Source of the DNA: Aminobacter aminovorans
GTDB lineage: Bacteria; Pseudomonadota; Alphaproteobacteria; Rhizobiales; Rhizobiaceae
Assembly (NCBI RefSeq): GCF_900445235.1
Contig: NZ_UFSM01000001.1
Span: 1,551,001 to 1,615,000 of the forward strand
Direction: 5' to 3'
Length of the DNA: 64,000 nucleotides
The position numbers and the translations under genes were made by a program. Under the pieces are notes generated by a model. That model was not told the DNA's origin. It was given only the letters and a program-made list of their open reading frames with translations, and did not search any database. Shown here piece after piece: positions 18,482 to 26,747 of this stretch (positions are counted from its first letter, which is position 1; every line of letters starts with the position of its first letter).

Positions 18482-19190
18482 GGGCTTGCGGACGCCAGGG
18501 CGATCCTGATCAAGGTCGACGCCATGCGCGCCAAAGCGCGCGGGCTGGGGCAGGGGCTGGAGCTCTTGCTTGCGGTGGCTGTCGATCCGGTCATCCCGGC
18601 CAGCATCCTGGCAGACACGCTTTTCGACCTCAGCGCCGAGCACCCCTCGGTCGGCGTCGCACTGACGACCGTGCCGATGCGTTCGGCACTGCACGCACTC
18701 GTCAACCGGCAGTTCACACTTGCCATCACCACCGAAAGGCAGCGCGACAGGCTCGTCGAGGCTGAGTGCCTTGGCCTGGTGCAGCCCTTCGTCGCCGTCT
18801 GCGCGGACCACCATTCGCTTGCGGCGGTACCTGCCGCCGGCTGGTCGGCGGTCGAATTGTCCGATCATCTTCAGATCGTCGTCAGCGATCCCTCGCCGAT
18901 GAGCGAAGGGCTGGGTTTCGCGTGCTGCCGCCCGGCACCTGGCGCGTCAGCGACCTCGCCAGCAAGCTGGCGCTGATCCAGGCCGGCGTCGGCTGGGGCA
19001 ATCTCCCGCAGTGGATGGTCGATGCCGACCTTGCCCACGGCACCCTCGTGCGGATCGCCGCAACCGCCCTTGGCACGCAGTCCGAGACGGCGCTGCCGCC
19101 TACCTGCTCTGGCGCATCGACCAACCGCCAGACCCCGCCGTGCGCTGCTTTCGCGAGCGGCTGCCTGTGCGTTTCGCCAAAGGTAGATAG
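18482..19190 (+). pseudogene. LysR-family regulator remnant (no HTH, two frameshifts)
   Basis: The sequence encodes most of a LysR linker and effector domain, beginning ARAILIKVDAMRAKARGLGQ. The N-terminal helix-turn-helix of about 60 residues is missing. Near 18910 the frame shifts: GLGF in one frame continues as RVLPPGTWRVSDLASKLAL in another. Near 19080 it shifts again, then runs AYLLWRIDQPPDPAVRCF to the TAG at 19190. Three independent lesions make expression as a working regulator very unlikely. The 257 bases before it (18225-18481) hold no gene I can support. Confidence 0.82.
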
Positions 19191-19400
19191 CTGCGCTGCC
19201 GACAGCGTCGAAGCCGCTTCACAAATCGCCGCCCATTACATCGGCCCAGCTTGCGCGATTGGCTTGCCCGCTCAACGGCCATGCTTTCACAGCGGCGGTG
19301 GACGTTGTTCCAACATGAAGTTGCGCAAAGGCGTCCCTGCCCAGTTGACGAAGGGCCGCCCGACCGTATAGTCCGCGACCATTCTGTCCGTTTAGGGCAG

Positions 19401-19485
19401 GCCCCTATGGCGGAATTGGTAGACGCGCTCGACTCAAAATCGAGTTCCGCAAGGAGTGCTGGTTCGATCCCGGCTAGGGGCACCA
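19401..19485 (+). tRNA. tRNA-Leu (CAA)
   Basis: An 85-base class II tRNA. The acceptor stem GCCCCTA pairs with TAGGGGC (19475-19481), followed by A and an encoded CCA. The D-loop GGCGGAATTGGTAGACGC is typical of tRNA-Leu. The anticodon stem CTCGA/TCGAG closes the loop CTCAAAA, giving anticodon CAA at 19435-19437, which reads UUG. The T arm is GGTTCGATCCC. No integrase gene or second copy of its 3' end is seen nearby. Confidence 0.97.
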
Positions 19486-19675
19486 TTCGCCTTTGTGCGA
19501 TAGTGCGGAAAGCGGCCGCCTTGATGATCATGCCGTGCCTGCGGTGCCAGGATGCTGGGTTGGTCATTTCAATATTACCAGAAATAAATCGCCCGCGCGT
19601 TCGTCACAACATTAGGGACTGGTGTATGAATCTGGCCGCATAAAAGCACTTATCGTCCATGAACAGGCATCGCAT

Positions 19676-20533
19676 ATGCACGGAGAGCTTCGAGTCGCGA
19701 TTGCCATCCATGGGTTCTACATGGACGCGTTTGATGAAATCCTCGACCTCTCCCAAGCTCTCCCCACGCAATACAAGCTCTTCGTAACGACCGTTCCGCG
19801 TCATGAGGCCGTGGTGCGCGCGCGGCTCGATGCTGCCGGGCGAGACTACAGCCTTGGCGTGTTCGAGAACCGGGGTCGCGACGTGCTGCCTTTCCTTCGC
19901 ATGTTTCGAGACATTCGCGCCGAGGGGTTTGACGTCGTGGTCAAGGTTCATACCAAGAAGTCGCCGCATCTGAGGGATGGGGACAGCTGGCGCCGGATGC
20001 TGGTCTCGGCATTGCTTCAGCCTCAGGCGCTGCAGCGCCTGACTTCGGCCTTCGCAGCGGATCCTTCGCTGGGCATTGTCGGCCCCGAGGGGCATTTCCT
20101 CTCGCTCGCCCGATACATGGGCGGAAACGAGGCACGCGTCCTTGCCATTGCCCGGCGTCTTGGCCTGGAGCGGCCACAACTGCTCGATGCCGGCTACTGT
20201 GCCGGAACCATGTTCATGGCACGCACCGACGTCATCGCGCCGCTTGTCGATCTCGGCTTTACGGCCGGCGACTTCGAGGCGGAAGCCAACCAGATCGACG
20301 GGACGATGGCGCACGCATTCGAACGCTGCCTGGGCCTGGGTGCCGTCGCGCTCCGCCGCCGCATCGCCTCGAGTGCCGATCCTTTCGGATATGCCGACTT
20401 CAATGACAGATATGCATTTGCGAGACAGCTACGCGGTCCGCCCTTCTCGGCGCGATTGAATTTCAGCTTCAAGGTCGCACGAGACAATGTCGGAAGCGCA
20501 CTGCGGCGGATGTTGTCCCGGTCGGGTGAGTAG
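19676..20533 (+). CDS. RgpF-like rhamnan synthesis protein
   Basis: The 285-residue protein resembles the rhamnan synthesis F (PF05045-like) family. The family signature VVVKVHTKKSPHLRDGDSWR lies near residue 85-105, with ENRGRDVLPFLRMF before it and DAGYCAGTMFMARTD in the middle. Such proteins help build rhamnose-rich surface polysaccharides. The ATG at 19676 gives the usual MHGELRVAIAIHGFY start; a GTG at 19622 would add 18 residues. It lies 190 bases after tRNA-Leu and faces a second, unlike RgpF-like gene. Confidence 0.82.
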   Translation: MHGELRVAIAIHGFYMDAFDEILDLSQALPTQYKLFVTTVPRHEAVVRARLDAAGRDYSLGVFENRGRDVLPFLRMFRDIRAEGFDVVVKVHTKKSPHLRDGDSWRRMLVSALLQPQALQRLTSAFAADPSLGIVGPEGHFLSLARYMGGNEARVLAIARRLGLERPQLLDAGYCAGTMFMARTDVIAPLVDLGFTAGDFEAEANQIDGTMAHAFERCLGLGAVALRRRIASSADPFGYADFNDRYAFARQLRGPPFSARLNFSFKVARDNVGSALRRMLSRSGE

Positions 20534-20556
20534 GTGGGCGTCAGGGTGGCGTGCCT

Positions 20557-21642
20557 TTATATGATGCCTTGCTCAAAGAGCCGCTTTTTCGTCGAACGCA
20601 GCTGATAGCCGGGGCCTTTCCTTTTCATGTCGCTCAGAATTTCGACGAGGTGACCTTCATGGCCGACATCCACCAGATTGTGCTCGATTTCGTAGATATC
20701 AAACTGCAGGCGATACAACAGATCGCGCTTCATCAGAGGGCAGTCGAGGTACTTTTTGTACAAGAACCCTGCAGTGTGTATTTGAGAGCGCATGGCTATG
20801 TGCTCGCAGATTTTCGAGACTAGGCCGGTGTGGCTTTCTTCCTTGAAGCTTGAGGATGGAAGCCGTTGGCCCCGGCAAATGTAGATGTTTGTCGACTCGA
20901 CTTTGTTGAGGTCGATCTCGGACACATGGTGTCGAATTTTGTTTGGGGTGTAGATGGACGTGACCGATTTCGCGATTGGCAAGATCGCCTCGGAGAAAGC
21001 GATCTCTCCCCTTCGGATTGCCCAAAGGCGCGAATTGACCGGCAGATACTCTTCCCAGAACCTTGCAAACTCCGAACTTGCGATGATGTCGTGCCCTACG
21101 GAGAAGCAGAAAGACTGGATGTGGTAAGTATACTCCCAGTTTTCGAACGAACCTGCGACATCGGCCCTCGAATTCACCAGCTCCTGAAAAAGCGGAGTAA
21201 GTCCCTTCTTGAAAAAGTACACGCTGTCGTTGAGATAGAGCAGGCGCACAGGCTCGGCATTCTCGAGCAGATGAAGCGTCGCGTCCCGGTATCCGCCGAT
21301 GTCGAAGCCGGCGTTGTTGCGAATGACGATCTTCGAACAGCGCTGCTTGAGATCAAGCAGCCGCTCGGCACTCAGGTCGTGATTTACGACCAGGATCACG
21401 TTGGCCTGAACGTCGTCCAATGATGCGAGCGCATTGTCGACATACCATGGCGTCTCTTTGGGCTGCCAGATCAAGAATATGGCGTATACGCCGCCGGGGT
21501 GATGCCGCTCACCCTGATGAACCTGATATGGCTCTTCCCTACCGAAGCGGCGATTGAACTTGGCCCTGATGACTTCAAGATCGTGGTAACGAAACTTGGC
21601 GATACGCTTCTTGAGAGAGTGCAGAGGGCGTAGTTTTGGCAT
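20557..21642 (-). CDS. RgpF-like polysaccharide biosynthesis protein
   Basis: The 361-residue protein has the RgpF hallmark NNAGFDIGGYRDA near residue 115 and the pattern LLYLNDSVYFFKKGLTPLFQ. That places it with rhamnan synthesis F/lipopolysaccharide proteins. The ATG at 21642 has AGGGG six bases upstream; an ATG 24 bases earlier is possible. The gene is visibly less GC-rich than its neighbours and richer in Asn, Ile and Lys codons, suggesting transfer. It converges with the first RgpF-like gene, leaving only 23 bases between stops. They are related but far from identical. Confidence 0.8.
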   Translation of the reverse strand: MPKLRPLHSLKKRIAKFRYHDLEVIRAKFNRRFGREEPYQVHQGERHHPGGVYAIFLIWQPKETPWYVDNALASLDDVQANVILVVNHDLSAERLLDLKQRCSKIVIRNNAGFDIGGYRDATLHLLENAEPVRLLYLNDSVYFFKKGLTPLFQELVNSRADVAGSFENWEYTYHIQSFCFSVGHDIIASSEFARFWEEYLPVNSRLWAIRRGEIAFSEAILPIAKSVTSIYTPNKIRHHVSEIDLNKVESTNIYICRGQRLPSSSFKEESHTGLVSKICEHIAMRSQIHTAGFLYKKYLDCPLMKRDLLYRLQFDIYEIEHNLVDVGHEGHLVEILSDMKRKGPGYQLRSTKKRLFEQGII

Positions 21643-21836
21643 TTCGACCCCTGGATGATGCTGCACTGGCCGCTGGACAGTCGGCTGACACGATGGAATG
21701 CTATCTCGACGTCACGTTCTGGACCGTTTCTTGACGTCAGCAGCTTCCGATATTAGGCAGGCTTTCTGTTGGTTGGTAGGTCAACTCCGATCCAGCCACA
21801 ACGAAATCCCTCGCGGAGGAGCGGAGACGACCGTCC

Positions 21837-23468
21837 ATGCTCGAACGGCGCGACACTTACGACGCCCTCTATCGCGATTTCCGCTGGCATATTCCGCAAA
21901 AGTTCAACATCGGCACCGCAGTTTCTGACCGCTGGGCATCCATCGATGCCGAACGCACGGCACTGCTCGACTACCGCACGGACGGGGCAGCAGAACAACT
22001 CTCCTTCGGGGAGCTGGCGCGTCGGTCCAACGCTTTCGCCAATGCACTGCGGGCCAGGGGCGTGCGCCGGGGCGATCGGGTGGCCCTGCTGTTGCCGCAG
22101 AGCTTCGAAACAGCGATCGCCCATGTCGCGATCTACAAGCTCGGCGCGATTGCCGTGCCGCTTGCACTGCTGTTCGGCGTCGAGGCGCTCGAATACCGCC
22201 TGCAGACGGCGGGCGTCAGGGCGATCGTTACCAACGAGGCCGGCTTCGCCAAAGTCAGCCAGGTCAGCGGCCGGCTGCCCGAACTCGAAACCGTCGTCGT
22301 TGTCGATGGCGGCGATGTCGATGATTTCCACCGCCTGCTCGCCGCGCATTCGCCTGACTTTGCCGCCGAAGACACCGGGCCCGACGATCCGGCGATGATG
22401 ATCTTCACCTCAGGCACGACAGGCCCACCCAAGGGCGCCTTGCACGGCCACCGCGTCCTGCTCGGTCACCTGCCGGGTATCCAGATGGCGCAGGAGTTCC
22501 TGCCGCAATCAGGCGATCTGATGTGGACGCCGGCAGACTGGGCCTGGGCCGGCGGCCTGCTCAACCTGTTGCTGCCCGGGCTCTATTTCGGCCTGCCCGT
22601 TGTCGCCGCCCGCTTCGACAAGTTTGCCCCCGAAGCAGCCCTGCTGCTGATGGAAAAGATGGCTGTGCGCAACGCCTTCATCCCGCCGACGGCGCTGCGC
22701 ATGCTGAAGGTCGTGCCCGACATCGGCAAGCGCTTCCGCCTGAGCCTGCGCAGCGTCGGATCCGCCGGCGAGGCGCTCGGGCGCGAGACCTATGACTGGG
22801 CCGCCGCGGAACTGGGCCTCGTCGTCAACGAGTTCTACGGCCAGACCGAATGCAACGCGGTGCTGGCGTCCTGCGCTGGACTCGGTATCAGCCGTGGCGG
22901 CTTCATCGGCAAGGCGGTGCCTGGCCATCGCGTCGCTATTATCGACGGCGAAGGCCGGCGCGTGCCGGTGGGCGAGCCGGGCCAGATCGCCATTGCTCGG
23001 CCCAACCCGGTGATGTTTCTCGAATACTGGCAAAGCCCCGAGGCGACGGAGAAAAAGTTCGTCGGCGAGTGGATGACCACGGGCGACCAGGGCATCGAGG
23101 ACAAGGACGGCTATGTCGCCTTCTTCGGCCGCGACGACGACGTCATCACCTCGGCCGGCTTCCGCATCGGTCCCGGCGAGATCGAGGATTGCCTGACCGG
23201 CCACCCGGCAGTTGCGCTGGCGGCTGCCGTCGGCAAGCCCGACGCGCTGCGCACCGAGATCGTCAAGGCCTATGTCGTGCTTAAGGACGGGGTTGCGGGC
23301 GACGCGGCGCTGGCCGAGGAGATCAAGCTCTGGGTGCGCGAACGCCTTTCGGCGCATGAATATCCGCGCGAGGTCGAGTTCGTCGATTCAATGCCGCTGA
23401 CCACCACCGGCAAGGTCATCCGCCGCATCTTTCGCGACCGGGCGAAACGCGAGGTGAAGACAAGCTGA
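21837..23468 (+). CDS. AMP-forming acyl-CoA synthetase
   Basis: The 543-residue enzyme activates a carboxylic acid to its CoA thioester via an acyl-adenylate. The P-loop-like A3 motif IFTSGTTGPPKGALHGHR is near residue 190. The A5 motif NEFYGQTECN, the A7/A8 region WMTTGDQGIEDKDGY and the catalytic Lys of TTTGKVIRR near the C-terminus are all present. The layout fits the acetyl/medium-chain acyl-CoA synthetase group, with no evidence for one acid. It stands alone between polysaccharide genes, so its presence there may be chance. GGAG lies about ten bases before the ATG. Confidence 0.88.
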   Translation: MLERRDTYDALYRDFRWHIPQKFNIGTAVSDRWASIDAERTALLDYRTDGAAEQLSFGELARRSNAFANALRARGVRRGDRVALLLPQSFETAIAHVAIYKLGAIAVPLALLFGVEALEYRLQTAGVRAIVTNEAGFAKVSQVSGRLPELETVVVVDGGDVDDFHRLLAAHSPDFAAEDTGPDDPAMMIFTSGTTGPPKGALHGHRVLLGHLPGIQMAQEFLPQSGDLMWTPADWAWAGGLLNLLLPGLYFGLPVVAARFDKFAPEAALLLMEKMAVRNAFIPPTALRMLKVVPDIGKRFRLSLRSVGSAGEALGRETYDWAAAELGLVVNEFYGQTECNAVLASCAGLGISRGGFIGKAVPGHRVAIIDGEGRRVPVGEPGQIAIARPNPVMFLEYWQSPEATEKKFVGEWMTTGDQGIEDKDGYVAFFGRDDDVITSAGFRIGPGEIEDCLTGHPAVALAAAVGKPDALRTEIVKAYVVLKDGVAGDAALAEEIKLWVRERLSAHEYPREVEFVDSMPLTTTGKVIRRIFRDRAKREVKTS

Positions 23469-23504
23469 GCGTGATCCGGCTGGTTGAACCGGGACGGGCC
23501 TGCC

Positions 23505-24788
23505 TTAGCGCTTCTTGAGCAGGCTGCGCACGCGGTCGCGCAGCTTGACGGCGAGCTTGCGTGTCTCGCGATAGAGGTGCAATTGCGAGGCGGCCTGACG
23601 GGTGACCCGGTCGGCGTCCGGCGTCAGCCCGACGACGAAGGTGCCCATCGGCTTGCGCTCGCTCCACATCTTTCCAACCATCGGATGGTCGGGCACGGCG
23701 CAGCTGTCGGTCATCATGATGTTGGGGTCGTCGAGATGCTGGCCGGTCACCGCCATCATCAGCAGTGCGCCGGGCGAAAACGCTGACAGCGTCTCGTCAT
23801 AGGCGGTCTTCCAAGTATAGGCGATGCCGGCCTCGACGAAGACGACGAGGCTGGCAATGGCGCGGCCGTCGAGCGTGAGTGAATGAATTCGGCACATGTC
23901 CTGCTCCGACATGCGGTGCACCGCCTCGCGGGCAAAGGCGGCGCGGTAGCGGTCGATAGCCATGGCGGTGCGCTGGCGTCCCTTCCAGCCGGAGGCCTCC
24001 AATGTCAGGAACTGCTCGATGGCGTGGCGCACGTCCTCCTGGGTACGGGCGACCTTGTGTTCGACAACACCCTGGTCGGCCAGTCGGCGGCCGAGCCGGC
24101 GGAATTCCTTGTAGTGGCGGCTGCCGAGCGCTTGCTTGAGATAGTCCTCGCCCTCGGCGTCGCTTTCGAGGAAAGGCCGTTCGAACTGGCCGGTCACGAC
24201 GAGCGGCAGGTTGCGCGATTCGGCCGTCGCGCTCAGCATTCGAGCCACGGCGCCGTCGAGGCGCATGTCGGGCATGACGAACACTTTCGGCAGCTTGAGA
24301 TGCGGTCGCGCCAGCATGGCGAAGAAATCGGCGATCACGCCCTCAGGGTCGTCACGGTCGAGCAGCGGCGTGCCGAGTGGGCCGAACGGGCTCGACCATG
24401 TCCGCATCACGGGTACGCCCAGTGGCACCGCCGGTTTTTCGACCGAATAGGGCACGAGCAGCCGCAGGCGGCTGCGGTACTCGGTGCCGTCACGGATGAC
24501 GGCGAGGCGCACCTCGCGGTCCTCGAGGCGCGGCATTGCGGGCGCCAGGAAGCGCGGGTTGAAGAAGACGTTGGGCTCGATGGTGCGGGCGCAGAGATGG
24601 TCGAGCTCCTCGACAAGGTCGAAGCCGGCCGAGGCGGGATAGATCGCCAGCCTGCGCAGCGGCCTTTCGGCCGATGTCAGTTCGAGATGGGCTGCTTCGG
24701 CGGCGTCGGCCGGCACACCGGCAATACCGGCGATCAGCGAGCCCGCTGGGCCGCCACTGGTTTCCTCGAGAAGCGGGATGGCTGCCAT
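23505..24788 (-). CDS. CelD/BcsL-type GNAT acyltransferase
   Basis: The 427-residue protein matches the CelD/BcsL acetyltransferase group linked to exopolysaccharide and cellulose synthesis. The C-terminal GNAT half holds YKEFRRLGRRLADQG, then MCRIHSLTLDGRAIASLVVF and AYDETLSAFSPGALLMM. The ATG at 24788 overlaps the stop of the flippase gene by one base (TGATG), so the two are translated together. It probably decorates the polymer or its lipid-linked repeat before export. That is inferred from the pairing. Confidence 0.8.
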   Translation of the reverse strand: MAAIPLLEETSGGPAGSLIAGIAGVPADAAEAAHLELTSAERPLRRLAIYPASAGFDLVEELDHLCARTIEPNVFFNPRFLAPAMPRLEDREVRLAVIRDGTEYRSRLRLLVPYSVEKPAVPLGVPVMRTWSSPFGPLGTPLLDRDDPEGVIADFFAMLARPHLKLPKVFVMPDMRLDGAVARMLSATAESRNLPLVVTGQFERPFLESDAEGEDYLKQALGSRHYKEFRRLGRRLADQGVVEHKVARTQEDVRHAIEQFLTLEASGWKGRQRTAMAIDRYRAAFAREAVHRMSEQDMCRIHSLTLDGRAIASLVVFVEAGIAYTWKTAYDETLSAFSPGALLMMAVTGQHLDDPNIMMTDSCAVPDHPMVGKMWSERKPMGTFVVGLTPDADRVTRQAASQLHLYRETRKLAVKLRDRVRSLLKKR

Positions 24789-26212
24789 CAGGCGTTTTCT
24801 ACCGTGCGTTTCGTGGGGATGAACAGGACCATGACTATGCCGAGCTTGCGCCAGACGGTGAAGGACAGTGCGGTTGCCTCGAAGATCATCGCCGCCGAGG
24901 TGGCGATCGCCGCGCCCCACAGGCCGAGCGTCGGGATCAACAGCACGTTGAGGCCAATGTTGAGGGCCAGCGTGGCAGCATAGACCAAGGCGCAGACATT
25001 CTGGTAGCCGCTCATCGTCAGCAAGCTTTCGCACGGGCCGACTGCCGAACGCGCGACGACAGCCGAGACCAGCAGGAACAGCAGCGGATAACCGTCGCTG
25101 AAGCCGGGGCCGAACATGGAGAGCAGCGGCTCGCCGAGCAGCAGCACCACCACGCCCATTGCCAGCGATGGCCAGAACGTCCACGACACCGTCTCGCGGG
25201 CGAAGCCGGCGAGCTTGTCAACTTCGCTATGGGCAAACTGCGCGTAGCGCTGGGCGACGCCCGCCTTGACCGCGAAATAGACGAAATGCACCAGCGCCAG
25301 CGTCTTCACGGTGGCGAAATAGACGGCGACCTTGTCCGGCTCCATGTAGAAGCCGACCATCAGCACGTCGGCGTTGGTGAGCAGGAAGAAGAAGCTCTCG
25401 ACCAGGAATATCGGCAGCGAGATCTTGAGCCAGTAGCCGAGCCGGTAGTTGCGCGGGCCGGTGGGGATGCGCTTTTCGGCACGCGACGTGACGCGGACGA
25501 GCTGGCTGATCGTGGTCACATAAGTGGCGACGATGGATGCCAAGACGGCGGTCTCCGCCGTCGGCGCAAGACCTGCAGCCACGGCCACGGCCATGAACAC
25601 CAGGATCAGCACCGGCCGGGTGATGTAGGTCGGCACGAGTGCCGCGAACGCCCAGGAGTTTGCCCGCGCCAGGCCCTGCAGTACGTCGGACAGCGCCAGC
25701 ATCGGCAGGCAGATCATGCCAAGAGAGAACGGCACGACGTAGTAGCTCTGGATGCGTCCGGAAAATCCCCAGACACCGACGATTCCCAGCGCTGCAATAA
25801 TTGTCGAGGCGATGATCACGAACAGGCGACTGGCGACAAGCACGCCGCGCAGATCGTCCAGCATGCCCTTTTCGCGGTACTCCGAAATGAAGCGGATGAT
25901 CGAGGTGTGGAAACCGAAACAGGACAGCGAGCCGACGATGATCATCGCCACCCATACAAGCACGAAGATGCCGTATTCGAAGCTGCCCATCCAGCGCGCC
26001 AGCAGCACCTGGCTGACGAAGGCAATGGCAGCACTTACGATCCGCACGGCAAAGGCAAAAAGCGACATGCGGCCGGCTTCGCCGCGCTCGTCGCTGCTGA
26101 ACAACACCGCGTCGACGCGGCGCAATAACGGCGCGATGCGCGAGGCGATCTGCCCCGGCAGCCACCGTTCGGCCGTCATCGCTGCGGAAAAACGCAACTC
26201 GATACACTCCAT
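24788..26212 (-). CDS. Wzx-like polysaccharide flippase (MOP superfamily)
   Basis: The 474-residue membrane protein has about 12-14 helices and the early segment RIVSAAIAFVSQVLLARWMG, standard for PST/Wzx-type flippases. It would move lipid-linked sugar units across the inner membrane. A 45-residue cytoplasmic N-terminal extension precedes the first helix. The start at 26212 has GGAAG close upstream; an ATG at 26179 has no ribosome-binding site. It heads a two-gene operon with the CelD/BcsL-like gene. No polymerase or complete glycosyltransferase set is adjacent. Confidence 0.85.
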   Translation of the reverse strand: MECIELRFSAAMTAERWLPGQIASRIAPLLRRVDAVLFSSDERGEAGRMSLFAFAVRIVSAAIAFVSQVLLARWMGSFEYGIFVLVWVAMIIVGSLSCFGFHTSIIRFISEYREKGMLDDLRGVLVASRLFVIIASTIIAALGIVGVWGFSGRIQSYYVVPFSLGMICLPMLALSDVLQGLARANSWAFAALVPTYITRPVLILVFMAVAVAAGLAPTAETAVLASIVATYVTTISQLVRVTSRAEKRIPTGPRNYRLGYWLKISLPIFLVESFFFLLTNADVLMVGFYMEPDKVAVYFATVKTLALVHFVYFAVKAGVAQRYAQFAHSEVDKLAGFARETVSWTFWPSLAMGVVVLLLGEPLLSMFGPGFSDGYPLLFLLVSAVVARSAVGPCESLLTMSGYQNVCALVYAATLALNIGLNVLLIPTLGLWGAAIATSAAMIFEATALSFTVWRKLGIVMVLFIPTKRTVENA

Positions 26213-26293
26213 CTTCCGCGATTTCGCTCACAGCATGTAGTGGATAGCGATTAAGAAACGGTTGGGTGGACAAAACAACCGGGGCGAGGCGGC

Positions 26294-26515
26294 ATGATCT
26301 CCGAAGACGAGCGCAAATCGATGCTGCGAGCGCATTCGATCGGCCCGAGGATGCTCGGCTATCTTGAGGAGATCGGCGTCGAACGCCTCGCCGACCTTAA
26401 AGGTGCCGACCCGCTCCAGATTGCCATGCGCATCGACATCGCTGGCGGGCGCATGAACAGCCTGGGCGTTGCGGCGCTCCGAAACCTCATCGAACTGGCG
26501 AACACCAAGGCTTGA
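26294..26515 (+). CDS. Small helix-hairpin-helix protein
   Basis: This 73-residue protein is almost entirely one helix-hairpin-helix-like unit, SIGPRMLGYLEEIGVERLADL followed by a second helix pair. It is similar in style to Cdd1/pathogenicity-locus and TfoX C-terminal domains. Such units bind DNA without strong sequence preference. The ATG at 26294 has GAGG five bases upstream. It is divergent from the flippase and not clearly tied to mgtE, which lies 230 bases downstream. The function is unknown. Confidence 0.72.
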   Translation: MISEDERKSMLRAHSIGPRMLGYLEEIGVERLADLKGADPLQIAMRIDIAGGRMNSLGVAALRNLIELANTKA

Positions 26516-26624
26516 TCGGCCGACCCTGACGCCAGGGGTTGACTGGCTGGTTTGCGCGCGCCATCTAGGCGGCGCGGGGCAGTCTATCCAACGCATTGCG
26601 TCGCATGAACCCAAGGAAACAACC

Positions 26625-26693
26625 ATGAACAGCGACAGTCATAGTCGAACGACAAAGCCGTCGGCGCCGACCGAAGGGACTGATCGCAGTTGA
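26625..26693 (+). CDS. Candidate mgtE leader peptide
   Basis: A 22-codon frame, MNSDSHSRTTKPSAPTEGTD plus two residues, starts at ATG 26625 with AAGGAA six bases upstream, a better site than many real genes here. It ends at TGA 26691-26693, inside the loop region of a long hairpin. Short proline- and charge-containing leaders precede some Mg2+ transporter genes and couple translation to transporter expression. A leader role here is inference, as conservation cannot be tested from one sequence. Confidence 0.45.
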   Translation: MNSDSHSRTTKPSAPTEGTDRS

Positions 26694-26721
26694 TCGTTCC
26701 CCCTGGGTCGCCGCCGATGGC
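26657..26721 (+). promoter_or_regulatory. Long hairpin in the mgtE 5' leader
   Basis: Bases 26657-26678 pair with 26700-26721, with only a few mismatches and one G-U pair. The base of the stem is GCCGTCGGCG against CGCCGATGGC. The left arm is the second half of the leader-peptide frame, and the mgtE start lies 27 bases after the right arm. No T-run follows, so it is not a simple terminator. Ribosome position on the leader frame would decide whether it folds. No M-box or yybP-type riboswitch core is recognisable. Confidence 0.55.
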
Positions 26722-26747
26722 TTTCGGCGCGACTGAAGGGGTGCGAA

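Noticed and set aside
19401..19485. tRNA-Leu as the attachment site of an integrated element
   Set aside because: No integrase or duplicate of the tRNA 3' end was found downstream. Only the altered base composition of nearby genes hints at transfer.
26657..26721. Intrinsic terminator or M-box riboswitch upstream of mgtE
   Set aside because: The hairpin has no T-run, and the multi-helix M-box core is not recognisable. It is listed as a leader hairpin instead.
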